A DNA stretch of 64,000 nucleotides from CADEEL01 sp050246475 (GTDB lineage Bacteria; Pseudomonadota; Alphaproteobacteria; Caulobacterales; Aquidulcibacteraceae), in the NCBI GenBank assembly GCA_050246475.1, contig JBFWVZ010000002.1, positions 124,001-188,000 on the forward strand. The letters run 5' to 3'. Shown piece after piece: positions 1-9,293 of this stretch. The position numbers and the translations under genes are program-made. Under the pieces are notes generated by a model. The model was given only the letters and a program-made list of their open reading frames with translations. It was not told the origin of the DNA and searched no databases. Within the stretch, counting starts at the first letter, position 1, and the number at the start of each line of letters is the position of its first letter.

Positions 1-64
1 ATGCTGTTCAAGAGTGAGAGGATTGCGTCCATTCTGTTTCCGCCCCTTTCCTGGGAGTCATAAT

Positions 65-889
65 ATGGAGAACGCCGCCGTCGAGCGCCATTATGCGCAA
101 TCGAATCTTGTGCCGCGTGTTTTGGAGGCGCTCGCCGCCGCCGGCGAAGGTGACGTCCCTCTCACCGTCGAGCGCCTTGGCGCATTTGACGAGTTCCATT
201 TTCGCGGCCGCGAAGGCACGCGCGAAGCTGCGGCCCTCCTCGATGCGCAGCCGAGCGATCATGTGCTCGACGTCGGCGCCGGCATTGGCGGCCCGGCGCG
301 CTTCCTGGCCCACCTCACGGGCTGCACCGTCACCGGCATCGATCTGACGCCTGACTACGTGGACGCCGCAAACGATCTCACCCACCGTGTCGGCTTGGAC
401 AGCCGCGTCGCCTTCCGCACGGCCGATGCGCTCGCGCTGCCTTTCGCGAACGGGGCGTTCGACAAAGCATGGTCGCTCCACGCATCGATGAACATCGCCG
501 ACAAAGCCGCGCTCTACCGGGAGATCGCACGCGTGTTGAAGCCCGGCGGGCGCTTCGTCTTCTACGATATCCTCCGCGGGGATGGAGAGGCGCCGCATTA
601 CCCGCAGCCCTGGGCCTCGCACGCGGGCATCTCGTCGCTCGCCACACCAGCCGAGCAACGCACCGCGATCGAGCAAGCAGGGCTGCGCATCGAGACTTGG
701 CGCGACATGGGCGAACTCGCGCGCGCCTTCTTCGAGGAGCAAGCGAAATCCACGGCGCCGCCCGCGCCGTTGCCGACGATCCTTGTCTTCCTGGGGCGCG
801 AGCAGGCGATGACGGTCGGCCCGCTTCTATCCGCGAACTTCCGCGAGCGCCGGTTGACGCTCGCGATGGCGTCCGCGCTCAAAGCCTAG
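65..889 (+). CDS. Class I SAM-dependent methyltransferase
   Basis: A 274-residue cytosolic methyltransferase. The glycine-rich SAM-binding motif I (VLDVGAGIGG) lies near residues 67-76, followed by an acidic residue in GIDLTPDY and a motif-IV-like stretch around ALPFANGAFD. The LKPGGRF signature of UbiE/sarcosine-type methyltransferases is present. The ATG at 65 follows GGGAG eight bases upstream; an in-frame start at 14 would add 17 residues unlike the family. The substrate cannot be read from the sequence; a small metabolite is more likely than protein or nucleic acid. Its TAG overlaps the TAG of the convergent SPFH gene (CTAG shared). Confidence 0.85.
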   Translation: MENAAVERHYAQSNLVPRVLEALAAAGEGDVPLTVERLGAFDEFHFRGREGTREAAALLDAQPSDHVLDVGAGIGGPARFLAHLTGCTVTGIDLTPDYVDAANDLTHRVGLDSRVAFRTADALALPFANGAFDKAWSLHASMNIADKAALYREIARVLKPGGRFVFYDILRGDGEAPHYPQPWASHAGISSLATPAEQRTAIEQAGLRIETWRDMGELARAFFEEQAKSTAPPAPLPTILVFLGREQAMTVGPLLSANFRERRLTLAMASALKA

Positions 890-1836
890 CCCGCGGGCGG
901 CGTGCCTGTGCGCGGGCGCTGCGCTGTGGCGCTGCGCTGCTCGGTGATGAGCGCGCGCAGCGCTTCGGTGAAGCCCGCCGCCGCGCCCAGGTCCGCCGGC
1001 ACGATCACCGTGCGCTGCTGGTTCGATGTCGCGAGCTGCGCGAACGCTTCGATGTATTTCTGTCCCAGGAAGTAATTGATCGCGTTGACATCGCCTTCCG
1101 CGATCGCCTTCGAGACCATGTCGGTCGCCTTCGCTTCTGCCTCGGCTGCGCGTTCGCGGGCTTCGGCGTCGCGGAAGGCGGCTTCGCGACGGCCTTCGGC
1201 GGTGAGGATCGCCGATTGCTTATCGCCTTCCGCGCGCAGAATGGCCGATTGCTTTTCGCCCTCCGCTTCGAGGATGAGCGCGCGGCGCTCCCGTTCGGCC
1301 TTCATTTGGCGCGCCATAGCGGCCGTTAAATCCGCCGGCGGCTGGAGATCCTTGATCTCGATCCGTGTGACCTTGACGCCCCACGGATGCGTCGCCGCGT
1401 CGATGACCGTGAGCAGGCGCGCATTGATCTGGTCGCGCTGCGAGAGAACTTCGTCGAGCTCCATCGAACCGACGACCGTCCGCACATTGGTGAGCGCAAG
1501 ATTGAGGATGGCGAGATTGAGGTTCTCCACCTCGTAGGCGGCCTTCGCCGCATCGATCACTTGGATGAAGACGACCGCATCGACCGCTACGATCGCGTTG
1601 TCGCGCGTGATGACTTCTTGGCGCGGCACATCGAGGACCGTCTCCATCATGGAGAGCCTGCGCCCGATCCGGTCCACAAACGGCATGAGGAACGCGATGC
1701 CCGGCCGCAAAACCCGCGTGAACCGCCCGAAGCGCTCCACCGTCCATTGCCGGCCCTGCGGCACGGTTTTGATCGCACTGAAAGCGATAAAGAGCGCCAG
1801 CGCCGCCAAAACCAGAAGAACGTAACCGCCCGTCAT
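886..1836 (-). CDS. SPFH/band-7 membrane protein (stomatin/QmcA-like)
   Basis: 316 residues. One N-terminal membrane segment (about 4-22) is followed by the SPFH/PHB domain (about 20-180; landmarks GRFTRVLRPGIAFLMPF and the TRIEIKDLQPP motif typical of stomatins) and an Ala/Glu-rich coiled coil (about 180-235). The coiled coil contains near-repeats of AEGEKQSAIL. Family members form ring oligomers at the inner membrane and are linked to membrane microdomains and FtsH/NfeD partners. No NfeD gene is adjacent here. The ATG at 1836 is preceded by a GAGGAGAAAC stretch, a good ribosome binding site. Confidence 0.9.
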   Translation of the reverse strand: MTGGYVLLVLAALALFIAFSAIKTVPQGRQWTVERFGRFTRVLRPGIAFLMPFVDRIGRRLSMMETVLDVPRQEVITRDNAIVAVDAVVFIQVIDAAKAAYEVENLNLAILNLALTNVRTVVGSMELDEVLSQRDQINARLLTVIDAATHPWGVKVTRIEIKDLQPPADLTAAMARQMKAERERRALILEAEGEKQSAILRAEGDKQSAILTAEGRREAAFRDAEARERAAEAEAKATDMVSKAIAEGDVNAINYFLGQKYIEAFAQLATSNQQRTVIVPADLGAAAGFTEALRALITEQRSATAQRPRTGTPPAG

Positions 1837-2046
1837 CGAGGTTTCTCCTCATCCGCGCCCAAAGGCGCTTGGCTATATTTGGGCGTTCTTGCCCGCCGGC
1901 GCCAGATAATCCGATCCCTGATTTAGCTTCTTAGGGTTACGCAAGCGCTGCCAAAGCGCAAACGCCCGGTAAAGACCCCCTCCCGCGAGCGGCGGACACG
2001 AGAATGTCGCGCGCCCGCCGCCTTAACGATCCGGATACGGATAAAG

Positions 2047-2526
2047 CTAAGCAAGCTGCCCGAGCATGTATTCCGCGCTCGACACTTTGTACTCGCCCGG
2101 CGCCTCGACATTGAGCTCAGCGACGACGCCGTCTTTCACGATCATGGAATAACGCTGCGAGCGCTGGCCCATCCCGAACTTCGAGCCGTCGAAGGTGAGC
2201 CCCAGCGCATTCGCGAACGCGCCGTTGCCGTCGGCGAGCATCATGACGTCGCTTGCGCCCTGCTCCTTGGCCCAGGCGCCCATCACGAAAATGTCGTTGA
2301 CGGCCGTGCACGCGATGGTGTCGACGCCCTTGGCTTTCAGGTCCACCGCCTTGTCCCGGAAGCTGGGCAAATGCCGCGCCGAGCATGTGGGCGTGAACGC
2401 CCCCGGCACGGCGAAAAGCGCAACCGTCTTGCCGTTGAACACATCCGCCGTCGTCACGGGCTTGGGCCCCTCAGCCGTCGGCGTCGTGAACGTGGCGTCA
2501 GGCAGGCGATCTCCGACCTTGATCAT
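2047..2526 (-). CDS. Peroxiredoxin, Prx5/redoxin type
   Basis: 159 residues, the usual length for atypical Prx5-type peroxiredoxins. The active-site motif PGAFTPTC (residues 41-48) holds the peroxidatic cysteine C48, with the conserved Thr three positions before it. The later RSQRYSMIVKDGVV stretch supplies the conserved arginine. It reduces hydrogen peroxide and organic peroxides with thioredoxin or glutaredoxin as reductant, in the cytosol. The ATG at 2526 has an upstream GGAGAC. It is divergent from yqgE. Confidence 0.92.
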   Translation of the reverse strand: MIKVGDRLPDATFTTPTAEGPKPVTTADVFNGKTVALFAVPGAFTPTCSARHLPSFRDKAVDLKAKGVDTIACTAVNDIFVMGAWAKEQGASDVMMLADGNGAFANALGLTFDGSKFGMGQRSQRYSMIVKDGVVAELNVEAPGEYKVSSAEYMLGQLA

Positions 2527-2618
2527 GAATGTCTCCTCACTGTCGCGGCGCTTCTAACACTGCGGATATGGGCCGCGCGACCCCTTGCGACGAGCGGCGG
2601 TTCGCGCGAGCATCGGCC

Positions 2619-3185
2619 ATGGAGAATTCGCTGGCCGGGAAGCTCCTGATCGCGATGCCGGGGATCGGCGATCCCCGTTTCGAGCAGGCCGTGATCATGA
2701 TGTGCGTGCACGATGAGGAGCAGGCCATGGGCCTCGTCGTGAACAAGCCGCGTGAAGAGCTTCAACTCGGGGACGTCCTGGATCATCTCGGAATCGAGGC
2801 TGGCGGCGCGCTTGCGCCGCGCTTTGTGCTGGACGGCGGCCCCGTCCGCCCGGATCGCGGCTACGTGCTGCACTCCGAAGACTACACCGCCGACGCCGCC
2901 ACGCAGGATGTTGCGCCTGGCATCAAGCTCACCGCGACGCGCGAAGTGCTGGAGGCGATGGCGAGCGAAAAGGCGCCCAACCGCTTCGTGCTCGCGCTCG
3001 GCTGCTCGGGCTGGGGCGCGGGTCAACTCGAGAACGAAATGCGCCAGAATGCGTGGCTCGTGGTCGAGCCCGCGGCGGATGACGCGATCATTTTCGGCCC
3101 CGATCACGAAAAGAAATGGGGCGCCGCGATCAAGCGCCTCGGCTTCGATCCCGAACAGATCGCCGGCGACATCGGCCGCGCTTAG
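2619..3185 (+). CDS. YqgE/AlgH family protein
   Basis: 188 residues from ATG 2619 (MENSLAGKLLIAMPGIGDP). This start gives the family's usual short leader before the conserved LxGKLLIAxPxxxD segment; in-frame starts at 2529 and 2568 give unlikely basic leaders. YqgE landmarks: MGLVVNKP, the GGPV turn near residue 80, and the FVLALGCSGWGAGQLE block. The function of the family is unresolved (AlgH was linked to alginate regulation in Pseudomonas). The TAG stop overlaps the TAA of the convergent EAL gene. Confidence 0.88.
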   Translation: MENSLAGKLLIAMPGIGDPRFEQAVIMMCVHDEEQAMGLVVNKPREELQLGDVLDHLGIEAGGALAPRFVLDGGPVRPDRGYVLHSEDYTADAATQDVAPGIKLTATREVLEAMASEKAPNRFVLALGCSGWGAGQLENEMRQNAWLVVEPAADDAIIFGPDHEKKWGAAIKRLGFDPEQIAGDIGRA

Positions 3186-3934
3186 TCCAGCAGCGCGAAC
3201 GCTTCCTCGGCCGGCAGCGGCACGGAATAGTAATGTCCCTGCCCGTAATCGCATCCGCGCGCGGCGAGCGCGCTGCGCTGCGCATCGGTCTCGATGCCTT
3301 CCGCGATCGTCTCCAGGCCGAACTCGCGCGCGAGCGAAAGCATCGCCACGATGATCGTGCGCTCCGGCCCTTGATCCACGACGCGCTGGGTGAAGGATTT
3401 GTCGATCTTAATCGCATCCACCGGCAGCCGCGCGAGCCACTTGAGCGAGGAATGCCCGGTGCCGAAATCGTCGAGCGCGATCTTCACGCCCTTCGCGCGC
3501 AGCGATGAGAGCGCATCCGCGGCGCGCGCGAGATCGCCGAGCGAATGATGCTCCGTCAGCTCCATGATGAGCGCGCCGGGCGTGAGCCCGGAAAGCGCCG
3601 CCTGCGCGGCAAGCCGCTGAGCCGTGCCGTCAAGCAAATCGGCGCCGATAATGTTGATCGAGAGGCTCGCTTGAATCGGCGCGCGCTTGCGCCATGTCGT
3701 GAAGAGATCAATCGCCTCGGCCGCGACCGCGCGCCCGATCGCGGCGTTTTCATCCGTCCACGGCCCTTTCGGCAAAAACGCGGACGCCTCCGCGACGCTC
3801 CCGTCCGCGCGCCGCCAGCGCGCCAGCGCCTCGAAGCCCACGAGCGCGCCGTCGCTCAAGCGCGCGACCGGCTGGAAGAAAGGCTCAAGCCGCCCCGGCC
3901 CTGCCGCTTCCGAGAGAGCAGGAAACGCGCTCAC
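3182..3934 (-). CDS. EAL-domain cyclic-di-GMP phosphodiesterase
   Basis: 250 residues from GTG 3934, which overlaps the TGA of the upstream RimJ-like gene as GTGA. The open frame continues upstream but only as antisense of that gene. It is almost purely an EAL domain and keeps the catalytic set: the EAL in GFEALARW, the Asn of SINIIGADLL, MELTE, DDFGTG, the KIDKSF lysine, ETIAEGIE and a final GQG. It should hydrolyse c-di-GMP to pGpG. There is no GGDEF, PAS, receiver or membrane segment, so control is probably by expression or partners. It is the last gene of the cytochrome oxidase operon. Confidence 0.88.
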   Translation of the reverse strand: MSAFPALSEAAGPGRLEPFFQPVARLSDGALVGFEALARWRRADGSVAEASAFLPKGPWTDENAAIGRAVAAEAIDLFTTWRKRAPIQASLSINIIGADLLDGTAQRLAAQAALSGLTPGALIMELTEHHSLGDLARAADALSSLRAKGVKIALDDFGTGHSSLKWLARLPVDAIKIDKSFTQRVVDQGPERTIIVAMLSLAREFGLETIAEGIETDAQRSALAARGCDYGQGHYYSVPLPAEEAFALLD

Positions 3935-4515
3935 CGCACCCGCTCCGCTTTGACGCGCGCATAGAGAAAATGATCCCGCCACGCGCCGTTGATCTTCAAA
4001 TACGCGCGCGCGTGGCCTTCCTTCTCGAAGCCCGCCTTCGCCAGCACGCCTTGCGAGGCGAGATTGTCCGGCTGGCACGCCGCTTCGACACGATGCAGAT
4101 CCAAATCCTCGAACGCGAAGCGCACCACAGCGCGCACCGCGGCGCTGGTGTAGCCGCGCCGCTGATAAGGCTGGCCCACCCAATAGCCGAGCGTCGCGGC
4201 CTGCGCCGCGCCGCGCCGCACTTGTGAAAGGGTTGCCCCGCCGACGAGCCGGCCATCCACGCTGCGAAACACGTAGAAGGGATAGGCTTTGCCGTCCTCG
4301 ATGTCCTGCAGGTAGCGCTTCACGCGTTGGCGGTAGGCGCCGCGCGAGAGTTCATCCTCCGGCCAAGTCGGCTCCCACGGCGTGAGGAACGCGCGGCTTT
4401 CCTCACGCAGCTCCGACCATTCCACGAAATCGCGCACGTCGGGATGGCGCAAGAAGACGCCGTCGCCGGTCAAACGCCCGGCGGCCTCCTCCCCTTCGCG
4501 CCGCAAAAACACCAT
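3931..4515 (-). CDS. GNAT N-acetyltransferase, RimJ-like
   Basis: 194 residues with the GNAT fold. The acetyl-CoA loop is QPYQRRGYTSAAVRA (around residues 113-127) and the family-typical N.AS..VLAKAGF motif lies at the end. It resembles RimJ/RimL enzymes that acetylate protein N-termini, such as the alanine of ribosomal protein S5; the substrate is inferred from the family only. It lies 24 bases after the M16 peptidase gene and is translationally coupled (GTGA) to the EAL gene that follows. Confidence 0.88.
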   Translation of the reverse strand: MVFLRREGEEAAGRLTGDGVFLRHPDVRDFVEWSELREESRAFLTPWEPTWPEDELSRGAYRQRVKRYLQDIEDGKAYPFYVFRSVDGRLVGGATLSQVRRGAAQAATLGYWVGQPYQRRGYTSAAVRAVVRFAFEDLDLHRVEAACQPDNLASQGVLAKAGFEKEGHARAYLKINGAWRDHFLYARVKAERVR

Positions 4516-4539
4516 GCGTGATCCGCCCCTTCTGGGCCT

Positions 4540-5802
4540 TTATGCCGTGAATCGTGCGTGAAAGGCGCCCGCCGCTGCAAGTCCGCTCTTGGGGCCCACG
4601 ACAGCGGCGCAAACCGGCCCTTCGAGCGCGCGCGCCGCTTCGCGCTGCACATCCGCGCGCGTGACGGCCTCGATCTTGTCGCGGATTTCCTCAAATGGAA
4701 TCAGCCGCCCGCGCAGGAAGAGCTGCGCCGCGCGCGCATCGGCCCGCGCCAGCGGCGCCTCCGCGCCCATGAGGAGCCCCGCGCCTGCGACAGCCTTGGC
4801 GCGCGCAATTTCCGCATCGCTCGGGCCCTCTTTCGCCAACGTCTCCAGAATATCGGCCGCAAGCATGGCGACCTGTTTGGCGTCCTTGCCGGCGCACCCG
4901 GCATAGACGCCAAGCCGCCCGCAATCTTCCAGCACGTCCTGAAACGCATCGATCGCATAGACGAGCCCGCGGCTCTCGCGCACTTCCTGGAAAAGCCGCG
5001 AGCTCATCCCGCCGCCATAAATCTCCGTCATCAGCCGCGCGGCGTACGTCGCTTCATCGCGCGCCGAAGGCGCGCGCCACGAGAGCACGAGATGCGCTTG
5101 CTCCAGCTTGCGCGCTTCTTCGCGAAACGCCGATGCGGGGCGGGCGGGAAGCGCCGGTTGATCCGCACGCGGCGCAAGCGAGCCGAAACGCGCTTCCGCC
5201 GCTTCAAGCATCGCCGTGCGGTCGTAAGCGCCGGCGATGGAGATCACAACGCGCTCCGGCGCCATGTGCATCGCGCGAAACTGAATGAGCCCATCGACGC
5301 TGATCGGCTTCAGCGTCTCCTCTTCGCCAAGGATAGGCCGGCCCAGCGGCTGATCGGGAAAGAGCGCCTGCTGATGCAGCTCGAACACGCGATCGTCCGG
5401 CTGGTCGTAGGCCTCTCCGCGCTCCTGCGCGACGACGCCCTTTTCCTTTTCCAGATCGTCCGGCAGCCAATGCGGCTCAAGCAACGTGTCCGCGATCAAA
5501 TCGAGCGCGAACGGCGCATGCTCCTTCACCACGCGCACATAATAGCTCGTCCGCTCATAGCCGGTGGCTGCGTTCATCACGCCGCCGACGGCCTCGATCG
5601 CTTCGGCGAACGCGCGCGCATCGCGCCCCGCGGCGCCCTTGAACGCCATATGCTCGAAGAGATGCGCGACGCCGTTTTCCTCCGGCTTCTCCCACCGGGC
5701 GCCGACGCGCTGCCAAACGCCCACCGCCGCCGTCGCAAGCCCCGGCATCGGATCGAGCGCCATGCGCACGCCATTGGAGAGCGTGACGAGTTCTAGCCCC
5801 AC
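4540..5802 (-). CDS. M16 family zinc metallopeptidase (processing-peptidase-like)
   Basis: 420 residues from GTG 5802. GGAG sits seven bases before this GTG, and the start lies 10 bases inside the end of thrC; the longer open frame upstream is antisense of thrC coding. The inverted zinc motif HLFEH is at residues 47-51 and the third ligand Glu near 127 (GVVAQE), the spacing of mitochondrial-processing-peptidase beta-like proteins. A C-terminal inactive M16 half follows (SSRLFQEVRESRGLVY). It probably degrades or trims peptides in the periplasm or cytoplasm. The position after thrC in the oxidase operon is the usual alphaproteobacterial order. Confidence 0.9.
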   Translation of the reverse strand: MGLELVTLSNGVRMALDPMPGLATAAVGVWQRVGARWEKPEENGVAHLFEHMAFKGAAGRDARAFAEAIEAVGGVMNAATGYERTSYYVRVVKEHAPFALDLIADTLLEPHWLPDDLEKEKGVVAQERGEAYDQPDDRVFELHQQALFPDQPLGRPILGEEETLKPISVDGLIQFRAMHMAPERVVISIAGAYDRTAMLEAAEARFGSLAPRADQPALPARPASAFREEARKLEQAHLVLSWRAPSARDEATYAARLMTEIYGGGMSSRLFQEVRESRGLVYAIDAFQDVLEDCGRLGVYAGCAGKDAKQVAMLAADILETLAKEGPSDAEIARAKAVAGAGLLMGAEAPLARADARAAQLFLRGRLIPFEEIRDKIEAVTRADVQREAARALEGPVCAAVVGPKSGLAAAGAFHARFTA

Positions 5803-7226
5803 GCCCGGCTCCGCGTGCGGACGAATTCCTTCACCGCCTCCACATCCGCCGCCATTGCCGTCACGCGTTCTTCGCGCTGAAAAAGATCGCTGACGCGCGC
5901 GGGCAGTGCGGGGCGCACGCCGGTCGCCTTCTCCACCGTCTCGGGAAACTTCGCCGGATGCGCCGTCGCGAGCGTCACAAGCGGCGCATCCGCCGTGAGC
6001 GCGGCCTTCCCCGCCGCGGCAAGCGCGACAGCCGTGTGCGGGCACACGATCATGCCCCGCCCCTCGTCCCAGAAATTTTCCATCTCCTCAAGCGTCTCGT
6101 CGTCGCTCACGGACGCCGAAACGAACTGCGCGCGGATCTTTTCCAGCGCCGCCGGCGGGAGATCGAATCCGCCCGATTGCGCGAACGATGCAAAGAGCGC
6201 CTTCGTCGTCTCCGCATCGGTCACGTCGTACACAAGCCGTTCGAAATTGCTGGCGACCTGAATATCCATCGCGGGCGAGAGCGTCGCGTGCGAAGCAGCG
6301 CCGCGTTCATACCGCCCGTTCGTCAGCGCGCGCGAGAGGATGTCGTTCGCGTTCGTGGCGATCAGCAACGTGCCGACCGGCGCGCCCATCTTCTTTGCGA
6401 TATAGCCGGCAAACGCATCGCCGAAATTCCCGGTCGGCACGGCGAAATGCACCACGCCGCCGGCCGAAAGCGCATTCGCCGCCGCGTGGAAATAGGCCGA
6501 TTGCGCGAGGATCCGCGTCCAATTGATCGAATTGACGCCCGAAAGCCGTGCGCGCGATGCAAACTCCGCATCCGCGAACATCTGCTTCAGGATCGCCTGG
6601 CACGCATCGAAATCCGCATCGAGCTCCAGCGTGTGCACGTTCGCCGCGCCCGAGCTTGTCATGAAGCGCCGCTGCACGTCGCTGACGCGCCCCTTCGGCG
6701 TCAGCACGAAAAGATCGATCCGCTCGCGCCCTTTGAGCGCCTCCACAGCCGCGCCGCCCGTATCGCCCGATGTGGCGCAGATGACGCTCAACCGCTCGTC
6801 GCGTTTCGTCAGCGCCAGATCGTAAAGCGGCCCGATGAGCCGCATCGCGATGTCCTTGAACGCCAGCGACGGCCCGTGAAAAAGCTCCAACAGCCAATCG
6901 CCCGGCGCGTGCTGACGGAGCGGCGTGATCGCCAGTGAATCGAACGCGCGCTCGCCCGCCTCGCCTTCGCTCAGATAGGCCTCGACGACGAGCCGCCCGA
7001 TCTCATCGTCCGTGAGCTCATCGCCCGCGAACGCCGCCAGCACGAAACGCACCGCGAACGGAAAGCCGTGGATCGCGCAGGCGCGGCGAAACTCCGCGCT
7101 GTCGAGATCGCTTGGCCAGCTTTCGGGAAAATAGAGCCCGCCGTCCGGCGCGAGGCCCGCGAGCACCGCATCCAGAAAACCCGCGGCGGGCGCGCCGCCG
7201 CGCGTGGAGACATAGCGCACGCTCAC
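5793..7226 (-). CDS. thrC: Threonine synthase
   Basis: 477 residues from GTG 7226, overlapping the SURF1 stop as GTGA; a GTG at 7220 giving MRYVSTRG is the alternative. It converts O-phospho-L-homoserine to threonine with pyridoxal phosphate, in the cytosol. The N-terminal YVSTRGGAP signature, the PLP lysine in LAFKD (K124) and the phosphate-binding CATSGDTGGAA loop are all present. It is the long fungal/gammaproteobacterial type. It lies between SURF1 and the M16 peptidase in the oxidase operon. Confidence 0.95.
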   Translation of the reverse strand: MSVRYVSTRGGAPAAGFLDAVLAGLAPDGGLYFPESWPSDLDSAEFRRACAIHGFPFAVRFVLAAFAGDELTDDEIGRLVVEAYLSEGEAGERAFDSLAITPLRQHAPGDWLLELFHGPSLAFKDIAMRLIGPLYDLALTKRDERLSVICATSGDTGGAAVEALKGRERIDLFVLTPKGRVSDVQRRFMTSSGAANVHTLELDADFDACQAILKQMFADAEFASRARLSGVNSINWTRILAQSAYFHAAANALSAGGVVHFAVPTGNFGDAFAGYIAKKMGAPVGTLLIATNANDILSRALTNGRYERGAASHATLSPAMDIQVASNFERLVYDVTDAETTKALFASFAQSGGFDLPPAALEKIRAQFVSASVSDDETLEEMENFWDEGRGMIVCPHTAVALAAAGKAALTADAPLVTLATAHPAKFPETVEKATGVRPALPARVSDLFQREERVTAMAADVEAVKEFVRTRSRAWG

Positions 7227-7906
7227 CGCCCGATCGATTGCGGGCCGAAGCGCAGGCGCCCGACGCTCAGATGATACGCGAAATAGATTCCCATCAGGAC
7301 GATCGCGAGCCCCCACCAGGTGATCGCGTAACCAAGATGCCGCTCCGGCGGCAGCGGATCGCTATCCGCCAAGCGCGCGAACGGATTCTCGATCGGGCGC
7401 CCATCATCGCCGGTGTAGTCGGTCGCGAGATAGAAATCCTCGACGCTGGCCATCCCCGCCGAGCGCGCCATCGCGTGCAGATCGACCGCGTACCAGACGT
7501 GATCGGCCGGCGAAGGCGGCGGCGTGAAGGGCGGCGCTTCAGCGGGCCGGATCGAGGCGCCGGTGAGCGGCGTGTTGTTCGCAAGCGAGGCGGGAAAGCG
7601 GATCGTGGACCAATCGGGCGGCGTGACGCCCGGGACGAAAGCGGTGTCCACGTAAAGGTTTGTCTCTCCGTAGCGCACCGGCGCGAACACGCGCCATCCG
7701 GGTTCTCCGTTCAACACGCCATAGACGAGCTGAATCCCCTCCTCGATCGGGCGGTAGGATTCGATCGTCATCTCCGCGACGGGCGCGGCCGCCAGCGCGC
7801 GCTTTTCCTCGTAACGCTGATATTGCCAGCGCCCGAGCGTCACCAGCACCGCGAGCGCGATGATTGCAAAGAGCGTCATCAGCGGCAGCGGCCGGAAGCG
7901 GATCAA
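7223..7906 (-). CDS. SURF1 family cytochrome oxidase biogenesis protein
   Basis: 227 residues starting at TTG 7906, which overlaps the DUF983 stop as TTGA. This start gives the family beginning RFRPLPLMTLFA. Two membrane helices (about 8-28 and about 197-217) flank a periplasmic domain. GRWQYQR follows the first helix and YAITWWGLA precedes the second, both SURF1 hallmarks. The protein helps insert heme a into cytochrome oxidase subunit I. The TTG start may lower expression relative to the oxidase subunits. Confidence 0.93.
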   Translation of the reverse strand: MIRFRPLPLMTLFAIIALAVLVTLGRWQYQRYEEKRALAAAPVAEMTIESYRPIEEGIQLVYGVLNGEPGWRVFAPVRYGETNLYVDTAFVPGVTPPDWSTIRFPASLANNTPLTGASIRPAEAPPFTPPPSPADHVWYAVDLHAMARSAGMASVEDFYLATDYTGDDGRPIENPFARLADSDPLPPERHLGYAITWWGLAIVLMGIYFAYHLSVGRLRFGPQSIGR

Positions 7907-8271
7907 GGCTCGCTCCCCTCGATGCGATGCTCGCTCGCCTTGTGTTTCCACTGCAGCGCGAAGAGCACGCCCTTGAAGCGCGGCAGCAGAAAAAGCGAGA
8001 GCGCGATCGTGGCGAGCCCCGTGATCGAGAGCGTCGCCCAGCCCGGCAGATGCAATCCGAAATCGAGCACGAATGCGAGCGGCACAACGATCGCGCCGAC
8101 AAGGAACATCACGAAGACCGCCGGCCCGTCGCCCGCGTCGGCGATGCGGAAATCCGCGCCGCACGCGCCGCAGCGCTCCGCGAACTTCAAATAGGATTGG
8201 AAGAGAGGCCCCTTCCCGCACTGCGGGCAGCGGAGCCGCAATCCCGCGATGACAGGCTCGGAAGCGGCCAA
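7903..8271 (-). CDS. DUF983 zinc-ribbon membrane protein
   Basis: 122 residues from TTG 8271, four bases after the ctaE stop. A CPQCG...CGACG pair near residues 15-40 should bind zinc, followed by two membrane helices (about 50-72 and 78-100). DUF983 proteins are regularly found between ctaE and SURF1 in alphaproteobacteria, so a role in oxidase assembly is likely but not proven. Both this gene and SURF1 use TTG starts. Confidence 0.88.
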   Translation of the reverse strand: MAASEPVIAGLRLRCPQCGKGPLFQSYLKFAERCGACGADFRIADAGDGPAVFVMFLVGAIVVPLAFVLDFGLHLPGWATLSITGLATIALSLFLLPRFKGVLFALQWKHKASEHRIEGSEP

Positions 8272-8275
8272 TCCG

Positions 8276-9205
8276 CTATTCCATCGCGATGTAGGGCATC
8301 ACGTAAACGAACGTGAAGAGGAAGAGCCACACCACGTCCACGAAGTGCCAATACCAAGCCGCCGCCTCGAGCCCGAAGTGCTTCTGCGGCGTGAACTGCC
8401 CCACCATGAGCCGCAACAGGCACACCGCCAGGAAGATCGTGCCTATGATGACGTGCGCGCCGTGGAAGCCCGTCGCCATGAAGAAGGACGCGCCATAGAT
8501 GTTCGCGGTTTCGGTTTCGCCCGTATTCCCGAAGCGGAAGCCCGCGTGCGGATATTCGAGCACGAACTGAACGTAGGTGAAGGCCATCCCGAGCAGCACG
8601 GTGAGGATGAGGCCCCACATGGCGCCGCGCCGGTCCCCCTGCTGCAGCGCATGGTGCGCCCACGTCACCGTCGTGCCCGAGAGCAGCAGGATGAGCGTGT
8701 TCATCAGCGGCAGATGGAAGGGATCGAACGTCTCAACGTGCGGCGGGGGCCAATTCGCCCACGCGGCGGCGACGCTTTCATCCCATGTCGGGATGTACCA
8801 AGCCGCGCGGTGCTCGTGGAAAATCGCGAGCTCGAAGAACATCCAGAACCACGCGACGAAGAACATCACTTCCGACGCGATGAAGAGGATCATCCCGTAG
8901 CGGAATCCGATATCGACGACCTTGGTGTGAAGCCCGCGCTTGCCCTCGCGGATCACATCCATCCACCAGCCGAACATTGTGAAGAGGACGCCGGCCGCGC
9001 CCGCATAGAGCATCGGCATGGAGCCGCGCGTCAGCAGCATGTTGGAGATCGTGGCCCAGAGCCCTTCGGCATCGCTTTCCGGCACGACGCCGCGCATCGC
9101 CGCCACCGCCCCTACGGCCAGGATGAACGCCGAGATCGACCCGACGATCGGCCATGGAGAAGGATCGACGAGGTGGTAATCGTGGTGGGCGGCGTGGGAA
9201 GCCAT
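8276..9205 (-). CDS. ctaE: Cytochrome c oxidase subunit III
   Basis: 309 residues with seven predicted membrane helices, typical of bacterial aa3 subunit III. Landmarks: HDYHLVDPSPWP at the N-terminus, GFRYGMILFIASEVMFF, and the C-terminal FHGAHVIIG and YWHFVDVVWLFLF helices with the conserved lipid-binding histidine. It stabilises the subunit I proton-uptake path in the inner membrane. It is preceded by 88 noncoding bases after ctaG, one of the few gaps in this operon. Confidence 0.96.
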   Translation of the reverse strand: MASHAAHHDYHLVDPSPWPIVGSISAFILAVGAVAAMRGVVPESDAEGLWATISNMLLTRGSMPMLYAGAAGVLFTMFGWWMDVIREGKRGLHTKVVDIGFRYGMILFIASEVMFFVAWFWMFFELAIFHEHRAAWYIPTWDESVAAAWANWPPPHVETFDPFHLPLMNTLILLLSGTTVTWAHHALQQGDRRGAMWGLILTVLLGMAFTYVQFVLEYPHAGFRFGNTGETETANIYGASFFMATGFHGAHVIIGTIFLAVCLLRLMVGQFTPQKHFGLEAAAWYWHFVDVVWLFLFTFVYVMPYIAME

Positions 9206-9293
9206 CGAACGTCCTTCGGTCAGAAGCGCTGAGTCCGTGAGGGTTTAGCCCGTTCGGCCCGGGGGCGCCAAGCGAGGCCCAAGCGGCGCCTCG

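Noticed and set aside
28..64. Alternative start of the first methyltransferase at 14
   Set aside because: The ATG at 65 has the better ribosome site and family-like N-terminus.
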